Assembly (NCBI GenBank): GCA_927798255.1
Contig: CAKMMH010000002.1
Coordinates: 1 to 25,953 of the forward strand
Length of the DNA stretch: 25,953 nucleotides
Direction: 5' to 3'
From: an uncultured bacterium
GTDB taxonomy: Bacteria > Bdellovibrionota_C > UBA2361 > CAKMMH01
The notes beneath the pieces are model-generated. The model had not been told where the DNA came from. It worked only from the letters and a program-made list of their open reading frames with translations, and did no database searches. The position numbers and the translations under genes were made by a program. Of this stretch, positions 7,421-13,184 are shown in pieces (position 1 is the first letter of the stretch; every line of letters begins with the position of its first letter).

Positions 7421-8626
7421 ATGAAAAAAGTTATATTTATAATATTGTCACTTATTTTAATGAGCTGCACAAAGTCATCAGACCATAATCATTCATCGTC
7501 AGTAGATATCTCAAGTGATTCACCACATCAAACAGTTGCCGAATACGGAACAAAAAGCGATGAAAATGGAACATTTAAAGTAAGCTTTACTATTTCACAA
7601 AATATTTCAGCATTTCAATTAATTACAAGGTGTAATTCAGAAGAAATCGGGGTAGATAATGTAGTATCCCCAACCGGAGAAGTTATTTTTAGTGCTAGTA
7701 ACTATTATAGTGATTACCAAACAGACGGAAAACAATTTCAAAAAAATATAAATACATTTAATTTTCCAGTATCGACAACCTCTTCTAACCTACAAGAAGG
7801 CACTTATACAGTTACATATAAACTGCGTTCAGGAAAAGGAAGTAAAGATGCTAGCTCGGCTTTGATTGTAAAATCAGATTCAAATAAATCAAGCGGAGTT
7901 TTAACATTAAATGTTATTTTTGCGGGTTCTGTTGCAAGCAGTACAGAAATTATTAAGGCTATCAAGAAAGCGTTAGATACTTACTCAATACCTACATTAA
8001 ATAAAGCAGGAATTGCAGTAAATGTTAATTATCATTTATTCCCAGATATACCTTCTGTTCTTCCTGACCCAACTGAAGGTAGCTCAGTATATGAAAGCGT
8101 TTCTTCGAGTCTTCCAACAGGAATTAATCTTTTTATGGGAGCTGATGTTAAGAATATGAAGAACGATAAAGGGCATAGTGGACTTAGCGCATCAGTTCCA
8201 GGTCCAGTACTTCCGACATCAAAATCTGCAATCGCATTTAGCTTAAATAAAGCTGTAGGAGACGATGGCGAATTTAACGGAAGAGGAAATAGTAATGTTG
8301 ATAATGATGAAAAAGATGAAGATGAGGGAGATGAAATAAGATTATTCTCTGATTCAATAAGCCATGAAATTTTTCATTATTTAGGTCTTAGAAATTCTGT
8401 AGAGTTTCAAGGAAATGTTGTCACTTGGGGAGATGGGTTAAATTCTGAAAAATGCGTTGATAAGAATCGCTGCGAACAAGTAAAAAATGCAAGAGAAAAT
8501 GTTATGTACCCTTATCCTATTAGACATATCGCAACTGGCGATGACTATAATTATTATTGGTTTGTTAGAAATATAGTATCATCAGACCAAAGAATGGTAG
8601 CAAATAAATGGGTTGGCGTTAATTAG
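7421..8626 (+). CDS. Metzincin-like zinc metalloprotease lipoprotein
   Basis: 401 aa. A lipoprotein signal peptide is clear: MKKVIFIILSLILMSC with the lipobox cysteine at 16, followed by a Ser/His/Asp-rich linker. Residues ~45-155 look like a beta-sandwich (FKVSFTISQNISAFQLITRC...GTYTVTYKLRSG). The C-terminal half is a candidate protease domain. SHEIFHYLGLRN places His315, Glu316 and His319 in an HExxH zinc motif, with Gly322 following as in metzincins. ENVMYPY (Met362) fits the Met-turn. The third zinc ligand of the long motif, normally His or Asp at 325, is Asn. An acidic run (NVDNDEKDEDEGDE, about 288-301) precedes the active site and may bind calcium. The protein is probably anchored in the outer membrane or periplasm; the substrate is unknown. 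No strong Shine-Dalgarno is seen. Confidence 0.8.
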   Translation: MKKVIFIILSLILMSCTKSSDHNHSSSVDISSDSPHQTVAEYGTKSDENGTFKVSFTISQNISAFQLITRCNSEEIGVDNVVSPTGEVIFSASNYYSDYQTDGKQFQKNINTFNFPVSTTSSNLQEGTYTVTYKLRSGKGSKDASSALIVKSDSNKSSGVLTLNVIFAGSVASSTEIIKAIKKALDTYSIPTLNKAGIAVNVNYHLFPDIPSVLPDPTEGSSVYESVSSSLPTGINLFMGADVKNMKNDKGHSGLSASVPGPVLPTSKSAIAFSLNKAVGDDGEFNGRGNSNVDNDEKDEDEGDEIRLFSDSISHEIFHYLGLRNSVEFQGNVVTWGDGLNSEKCVDKNRCEQVKNARENVMYPYPIRHIATGDDYNYYWFVRNIVSSDQRMVANKWVGVN

Positions 8627-8651
8627 TTATTTGCGGTGAGTTAAGATTTAG

Positions 8652-8790
8652 ATATCAGATACCTGTATACTGCAACCATATTTCTGAAGCCAGATTCCCG
8701 CAATCAGATGCCTAATTTCTGGTTTCAGATTTCTTAGCTTCAGTTATCAGATACTAGCCTACTGCTACTAGATTCTCACAGCCAGATTCA
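8652..8790 (+). repeat. Cluster of CAGAT direct repeats
   Basis: Six CAGAT pentamers in one orientation start at 8656, 8691, 8705, 8726, 8748 and 8783. The spacings are 35, 14, 21, 22 and 35. Longer similarity is visible: ATCAGATAC...ACTGC occurs at 8654 and 8746, and GCCAGATTC at 8689 and 8781. The stretch is non-coding and followed by A/T tracts (8788-8810). The function is unknown; iteron-like protein binding sites or a decayed repeat are possible. Confidence 0.6.
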
Positions 8791-8845
8791 AAATTTTTAA
8801 AATTTTTTTACTTAAGAATCTTTATCCTTATAAAATTTATGAAAA

Positions 8846-8931
8846 GGTTGCCGACATTATGTCGGTTGGGTTCAACAATAAAAATGAGGAGTCCAATATG
8901 GATACTTCTACTGCTTAAGGAAGTGGCAACC
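8846..8931 (+). promoter_or_regulatory. Structured leader with strong Shine-Dalgarno and short ORF
   Basis: GGTTGCC (8846-8852) can pair with GGCAACC (8925-8931), enclosing or competing with the hairpin CCGACA-TTA-TGTCGG (8851-8865). Inside lies GAGGAG (8886-8891), 6 nt before an ATG at 8898, the best ribosome-binding site in the window. In that frame only MDTSTA is encoded before TAA (8916-8918). Possible readings are a leader peptide, the 5' end of a broken gene, or a recoding site. Upstream, TATAAA at about 8830 may be a -10 element. Confidence 0.4.
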
Positions 8932-8970
8932 AAGGTCGTTTACTTTCCTGCATTCTGTTTTCTCGTCTAG

Positions 8971-9036
8971 AGCGTCGCTGTTTTTGCCCTTCATTCGGTC
9001 CTTTTGGCCCGAATGAAAATTAAAATAAACGACGCT
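8971..9036 (+). promoter_or_regulatory. Two-step hairpin enclosing the start codon at 9013
   Basis: The inner stem TTCATTCGG (8990-8998) pairs with CCGAATGAA (9009-9017) across a 10-nt loop, and the ATG at 9013 lies in the stem. The outer stem AGCGTCG (8971-8977) pairs with CGACGCT (9030-9036). Such a structure could hide the start codon. Regulation is inference. Confidence 0.45.
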
Positions 9037-9270
9037 TTTAGTGACAAGGGGTTCACTTTCCGCGAGGGAGTGTTCCTGGTTGTAGTATTGGTTACTAGCG
9101 GAATTAAGACATTTCTCAGCAACTGGTTGGGGTCACTTGTACCCGCCTGTATTGGAGCAACGGTTACGGTTGTTGCCCTTATAGGCGCACCGGAAATAGC
9201 GGTTTACTTCAACTTGAAGCACCTGAACTCCAAGTTGAGGAATCGTCCTAACAGTTTTAACCGAATACTC

Positions 9271-9304
9271 CGCGAGAGATTTTCTTTCGCGAATACTTTT
9301 TTTC
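9271..9304 (+). terminator. Hairpin plus T-run, candidate intrinsic terminator
   Basis: CGCGAGAGA (9271-9279), loop TTT, then TCTTTCGCG (9283-9291): a 9-bp stem with one G/A mismatch. AATAC and seven T (9297-9303) follow. It reads as a plus-strand terminator, yet it lies inside the last codons of the open frame that ends at 9324. This suggests the original reading frame was altered at its 3' end or that the transcript is mainly RNA. Confidence 0.5.
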
Positions 9305-10009
9305 TTAAAATATTTCTTTTATAGCCCCTATCCAATCTGTCATTAAAAAACCTAATCTTTCAACAAGTAAAGACAATCTTGCCATAATAGTAGAGCCAAA
9401 AAATGCACCAAAACAAATCATCATTAAATAACGTCCAAGTTTCGATATCCCTTTTGATACTTTTGATTCTTGCTTGATTGTAAAAAAGAAATAATACATT
9501 ACAGATAAAAGCGTTATTAAAAATACAATATTATTAAAACTTTGAAGATAATTTACACTTCCTTCTAAAATAACAACAAGTGGCTTAAAACTACTTACAA
9601 TCTGAGGAATGGCTTGATTAAAAAAACCTTTAAAGGCTAAACCACCACTTACTCCAAGAGATAATCCAATAACAAGTTTTGCAAGCCACGCATGTTTTTT
9701 TGAATAAATAAAATAATAAAATAATCCCAAAATAATAGGTATAATTAACAATAAAAGTTCATAATTATACTCTTTCGAAATCGTTCCGTCTGGATAAGTT
9801 ACGATATCTAAGCCGAATAATGGATAGAAAACTTTAGGCCATAAAAAATTTTTAAAAGTAAGAATAACACCAAGCGCAGCCGAAATTCCTATAAAAAGAT
9901 GCTCAAAAAATCTATAAAACACATTTTCTTTTATTAAAAAAGAAAATATTGCAAGCGTTGAAATACCACCTATAATTATTATTAATAAATCAAAATAACT
10001 CTTTTCCAT
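9305..10009 (-). CDS. Six-helix membrane protein, last gene of the DUF6754-type operon
   Basis: 234 aa. Hydrophobic segments lie at about 7-25, 36-52, 84-102, 108-126, 158-177 and 192-214. The most distinctive stretch is the C-terminal GRYLMMICFGAFFGST with IMARLSLLVERLGFL (192-221), a Gly/Ser-rich last helix followed by an amphipathic segment. I recall this C-terminal pattern from membrane proteins encoded beside DUF6754 genes, but this is memory, not a search. The ATG follows the previous gene's TAA after a single A, so translation is probably coupled. No catalytic motif is visible. A structural or channel-like role in a membrane complex with its operon partners is inference. Confidence 0.85.
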   Translation of the reverse strand: MEKSYFDLLIIIIGGISTLAIFSFLIKENVFYRFFEHLFIGISAALGVILTFKNFLWPKVFYPLFGLDIVTYPDGTISKEYNYELLLLIIPIILGLFYYFIYSKKHAWLAKLVIGLSLGVSGGLAFKGFFNQAIPQIVSSFKPLVVILEGSVNYLQSFNNIVFLITLLSVMYYFFFTIKQESKVSKGISKLGRYLMMICFGAFFGSTIMARLSLLVERLGFLMTDWIGAIKEIF

Positions 10010-10010
10010 T

Positions 10011-10868
10011 TTATTTTACCAAATATTTTTTTAATTTTGTAAAATTAATATTTCCTAATATAATAAGGATTACTATTAAAAGCTGCGCAACCCCTACCCC
10101 TGTGTTTAATACAGAAGCTTCCTTATTATTTCTTTTGTCATATTTGTTATTTAACAATTCTTCATACGCACTAGCTCCTGCGATTCCACCTATAAGCCCA
10201 TCTATTTGGCCAGAATCTAAATATATATGAGACTCCGGAATTGTAATAGATGAGCAACCATGTCCAAAAACAGGTCTATAATCTTTTGTTTTAAAAAATT
10301 GTAAATATGTGTCAAAAACACCTGTTAAACTTGTAAATTGCCCCAAAAAGATGATGTCATTAATTGTTCTTAATGCATCAAATCTTGGAAAATCTTTTAA
10401 GTCATTTCCTTTAGCATCTTTTGAAAATAATTTTTGTAAATTTTTTGATTTTGGGATAGCTTGTAAAAGCAAACTTGCTCCAGGCCTAAATCCCAAATTT
10501 ATCCAGTCTTTTCCATATTCCCAATATTCACCATCTATTTCCTTTTGAAGATTATTTGCTACTTCAAAGGCAAGTGACTCTAAAATTGGTTCTGCAAGTG
10601 TGTACATAGAAAAAAGTATTATCGGAATTCTTTTTCGCATAAGATGCTCTATTACAACTTTTGCTTGATAAAGATTCTCCGCCTTTGATTGAGGTCCAAA
10701 ATCAAGGGCAATAAACGCATAACCTGTATCCTCAAGAGAATCTACTTTATTAAAAAACATATTAACAGAGCTACTAGGCGCTGGCTTTAAAGTATATCCT
10801 GTAGTAAGTGGAAATATTAACGATATGATTAAAAATAAATATATGAATCTTCTAGTCTTACCTTGCAT
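10011..10868 (-). CDS. Membrane-anchored protein with SGQxxGLxGGxxGAxxYE motif, DUF6754-operon partner
   Basis: 285 aa. One N-terminal helix (8-26, signal anchor or signal peptide), an extracytoplasmic or cytoplasmic alpha/beta domain (about 45-245) and a C-terminal helix (256-273). The domain starts with AFIALDFGPQSKAENLYQAKVVIEHLM, has strands IPIILFSMY (81-89), then EYGKDWINLGFRPGAS (117-131) and LDSGQIDGLIGGIAGASAYEEL (217-238). The last motif is, from memory, the hallmark of a family of unknown function encoded with DUF6754 proteins. GGAGGG sits about 12 nt before the ATG, inside the end of the preceding gene, and only 2 bp separate the two genes. The alternating strand/helix pattern suggests a Rossmann-like fold, without a visible nucleotide-binding loop. 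Confidence 0.85.
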   Translation of the reverse strand: MQGKTRRFIYLFLIISLIFPLTTGYTLKPAPSSSVNMFFNKVDSLEDTGYAFIALDFGPQSKAENLYQAKVVIEHLMRKRIPIILFSMYTLAEPILESLAFEVANNLQKEIDGEYWEYGKDWINLGFRPGASLLLQAIPKSKNLQKLFSKDAKGNDLKDFPRFDALRTINDIIFLGQFTSLTGVFDTYLQFFKTKDYRPVFGHGCSSITIPESHIYLDSGQIDGLIGGIAGASAYEELLNNKYDKRNNKEASVLNTGVGVAQLLIVILIILGNINFTKLKKYLVK

Positions 10869-10870
10869 CT

Positions 10871-11860
10871 TTAATTTTTCCCTCCTTTTTCATGTCCTTC
10901 TAAAGAAAACCACATTCTTAATGCCATAACAAGTCCTGCAATAAAAGCTCCAAGCGTAATGGCTCTAAAAGCCCCAGTGCTTGGCACACTTAAAAGCCAT
11001 AATCTTAATGAAGGAAAACCATTCCAAATTTTAACCCCAAATGGCACTTGCCCTAAAATTACGATTAGCGCAGAAAGCATCATAAGAAACGATTCAAAAG
11101 ATTTAATTTTAAACGCTTTAAATGCAGCTGTTGCTACATAAAATCCTAAAAGTGAAAACATTGACATCACAAGAGGGTTAAAAAACCCATCAAAACATAT
11201 TAAATAAAGCTTTTTAATTAACGAATCTTTATTTTTATATTGTAAATATTCTCTATATACAATTGATAAATTTCTTAATCTTTTAGATAAATTTAAATTA
11301 TATTTTGTACTATGATAATCTTTTTTAATATTATCTTTTGATTTTTCGACTCTTTCTAATACTTCTTTTAATTCTCGTTCTTTTGCTTCATTAATATTTA
11401 TACTATTTTTATCAATTAAATTTATATCCTTTTCTAGTTCACTAATTAACTTTTGATTTCTAATATTAACTGCTAATACTTTGCTATTTTTTGCTTTTTC
11501 ATCATCTAGAATTACTTCTGAAAATTTTGATAATGTTAAAAATTTATTAGCTTTACTTACGATTTTTTCATTTTGATACCAATCAAGAGATAAAATAACT
11601 AGTGTAATAAAAAGTGATAAAAGTAATGTTAGACTAAAAAAATAATCTTTCTTTTTATAAACAATTCTATCTAGATGTAATACCATTAAATTAATAATTC
11701 CAAGCCCAACAGCCATACAACTCATCGTAATAAACGCGTTTGAAATGCTTTCATGATATTTATCAAAATCAAAAACACTCTCAGGCATCACAAATTCTAA
11801 AAAGAAATATAATCCACCAATAAATGTAAATGTTTTAATAAGTAATTTTTTAATATTCAT
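10871..11860 (-). CDS. Polytopic membrane protein with central coiled coil, DUF6754-operon partner
   Basis: 329 aa. Three helices at the N-terminal end (about 8-24, 41-62, 74-93), a long charged, helical soluble insert (about 97-220, Lys/Glu/Asn rich, likely coiled coil), then three more helices (228-248, 256-276, 296-316). The stretch FFNPLVMSMFSLLGFYVATAAFKAFK (226-251) and the final AFRAITLGAFIAGLVMALRMW resemble what I remember from the same conserved gene set. Start ATG 11860 is 8 bp after the DUF6754 gene. The coiled-coil insert could contact the soluble domains of its neighbours; this is inference. Confidence 0.85.
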   Translation of the reverse strand: MNIKKLLIKTFTFIGGLYFFLEFVMPESVFDFDKYHESISNAFITMSCMAVGLGIINLMVLHLDRIVYKKKDYFFSLTLLLSLFITLVILSLDWYQNEKIVSKANKFLTLSKFSEVILDDEKAKNSKVLAVNIRNQKLISELEKDINLIDKNSININEAKERELKEVLERVEKSKDNIKKDYHSTKYNLNLSKRLRNLSIVYREYLQYKNKDSLIKKLYLICFDGFFNPLVMSMFSLLGFYVATAAFKAFKIKSFESFLMMLSALIVILGQVPFGVKIWNGFPSLRLWLLSVPSTGAFRAITLGAFIAGLVMALRMWFSLEGHEKGGKN

Positions 11861-11868
11861 TTTAATTC

Positions 11869-12663
11869 TTAAATTTCAATTGTTAAAAAATAATCTAAAT
11901 TATGTAAATTTAAATCGGGGTAAATTTGATTAATAGTTGCAATAACACTTCCTATTATAATAATAAAAAATATAAATAATTTTACTTTATCCTGAGTATA
12001 TATACTTGTTATTTCAAGAGGTTTTCTTGTTAAATATGAGGATGCTGCAAAAAGTTCTTCACCTATTAACGTGTAATCACACGATGCTATAAAAAATGCA
12101 ACTTGCTCAGGGCTTATTGTTGCCCCAACTTGCACTGCTCCTACCTCTTGTCCAGCCTCTGCTAAAATTAATGATTCAGCAGCAAAAGTACCAAATAAAA
12201 AAGTAGCACAAGCCCTTTCTCTTTTAATCATTCCAATATAACCAGAAGCATAAGCAAATTGTTCATCTGATAAAAATCTAATATCTTTTTTATCAAAAAG
12301 GCTTCCTCTATTAATCGATTCATAAGCTTCTTGTACAGATTCTTCAACTATAGCCATCACCTCTGGTGTATACTGAGGAATTAATAAACGATTTTTAAAT
12401 GTTCCAGCTTTTTTAGCAACAAAACTTAGCACCCCTAAAGATGCATAAAGCACAGGGCCTACCGAGCTTAAACCAGTACAAAAAGACACTGGCCTACCTG
12501 TTTCGCCAGCGTAATCGCAAACATCTGAAATTGCATCTATACCTAGAATTTTCCTTATGTAAAGATTAGGATTACGTTTATTTTTATAAAGAAAATAAAA
12601 AAATATAAAAATAAAAAGGAATATTAATATTAACCCAACTATGTTTACGTGTTCAAAAGCCAT
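11869..12663 (-). CDS. DUF6754-like membrane protein
   Basis: 264 aa. Membrane helices at about 8-26 and 228-246 bracket a soluble domain rich in conserved-looking motifs: ETGRPVSFCTGLSSVG (54-69), FLSDEQFAYASGYIGMIKRER (130-150), GTFAAESLILAEAGQEVGAV (158-177) and SCDYTLIGEELFAASSYLTRKP (194-215). I recognise this motif set as the family labelled DUF6754, widespread in bacteria and without an assigned function; this rests on memory. AAGG lies just ahead of the ATG. It stands upstream of the three partner genes, with gaps of 8, 2 and 1 bp between successive genes, which strongly supports one operon and one complex. Confidence 0.85.
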   Translation of the reverse strand: MAFEHVNIVGLILIFLFIFIFFYFLYKNKRNPNLYIRKILGIDAISDVCDYAGETGRPVSFCTGLSSVGPVLYASLGVLSFVAKKAGTFKNRLLIPQYTPEVMAIVEESVQEAYESINRGSLFDKKDIRFLSDEQFAYASGYIGMIKRERACATFLFGTFAAESLILAEAGQEVGAVQVGATISPEQVAFFIASCDYTLIGEELFAASSYLTRKPLEITSIYTQDKVKLFIFFIIIIGSVIATINQIYPDLNLHNLDYFLTIEI

Positions 12664-12689
12664 CTATAAACCTTAAAAATTTTTCTTAA

Positions 12690-12974
12690 CTAATCTACAT
12701 TAACTTCATTATTTAAAAAGTTACTTAAACAATTCATAAAATTACTAAAATTCTCACTACTATCAAAAACTGATAAAAAAATATTTAGCTCTTTTTGTTT
12801 TATAAAAAAATTTAAAAAGGGTCCAAAAGCTATAAGTATTTGTTTTGATATATTTACTAATGGTCTATGAGATTCCATTAAAAATAATAAAATCCCCCCC
12901 ATCCCCTTTTGACAAATTTTTTTTTTTTTTTTGTTATAATCATCTATATTGTATTCAAGATTTGTTTCTTCCAT
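12690..12974 (-). CDS. Small hypothetical protein with homopolymer-encoded lysine run
   Basis: 94 aa, no family recognised. After MEETNLEYNIDDYN comes a run of five lysines, encoded by 16 consecutive A on the coding strand (T at 12917-12932). A seven-G run (C 12894-12900) encodes part of GMGGIL a few codons later. The rest is moderately hydrophobic with a possible helix (ILIAFGPFLNFFI) and an Asn/Phe-rich acidic tail. It sits 26 bp upstream of the DUF6754-like gene on the same strand, so it may be the operon's first gene. There is no good Shine-Dalgarno. The homopolymers make the frame prone to slippage, biological or technical, so the true product is uncertain. Confidence 0.45.
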   Translation of the reverse strand: MEETNLEYNIDDYNKKKKKICQKGMGGILLFLMESHRPLVNISKQILIAFGPFLNFFIKQKELNIFLSVFDSSENFSNFMNCLSNFLNNEVNVD

Positions 12975-13184
12975 AGCTTTATCATGTACCTATGATAAAT
13001 TTATCGTATCTAACGATTTTTAAAAAGATAGAAATACTAACATCATAGTTTAATAGGATAAACTCCTAATATCGCTTTTGCTATATTGCTCACTTGCCCT
13101 ATCAAACCGCGTACCACAACTTCGCACGCTCACGTGCTCCGTTTTATTTGTATCCTTTTGGGATATTTTACGTTTCTTAATTTT
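12975..13184. other. Intergenic stretch with several hairpins
   Basis: This lies between the giant surface-protein gene and the membrane operon, both minus strand. Hairpins: AGTTTA/TAAACT (13047-13064), GCACG-CTCA-CGTGC (13124-13137) and TATCC/GGATA (13151-13165). The 13090-13140 part is richer in G/C than its surroundings. No hairpin has a T-tail on the minus strand, so I do not call a terminator. The promoter of the operon may lie here. Confidence 0.5.

Larger units (their letters stand above)
8898..9324 (+). pseudogene. Disrupted small membrane-protein gene, high GC
   Basis: Starting at the ATG at 8898 with the ideal Shine-Dalgarno, MDTSTA is followed by TAA. A +1 shift at that point continues as KEVATKVVYFPAFCFLV, then TAG (8968-8970), then SVAVFALHSVLLARMKIKIN and on through the open frame to 9324. 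The joined reading would be a ~140-residue protein with three membrane helices: one across the TAG, one at GVFLVVVLVTSGIKTFL, and one at LVPACIGATVTVVALIG. A basic amphipathic tail (LKHLNSKLRNRP...RILRERF) follows. The intact part can be translated alone from ATG 9013 (103 aa) or TTG 9004 (106 aa). No family was recognised. GC in 8941-9240 is close to half, far above its neighbours, which suggests transfer. It overlaps the end of the convergent gene at 9305. It could instead be an intact short gene from 9013, or suffer from sequence errors. Confidence 0.5.

Noticed and set aside
8846..9304. tmRNA, RNase P RNA or SRP RNA in the high-GC island
   Set aside because: The short ORF MDTSTA and an AAGGAAG stretch recall parts of tmRNA and SRP RNA. 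However, the tRNA-like end, a tag ending in Ala-Ala, the SRP loop partner and RNase P core motifs are all absent.
13081..13165. tRNA gene in the GC-richer intergenic patch
   Set aside because: Neither strand gives a cloverleaf with T-loop GTTCRANYC; only short hairpins are present.
13151..13165. Terminator for the giant RCC1 gene
   Set aside because: The stem is only 5 bp and no T-run follows it on the minus strand.
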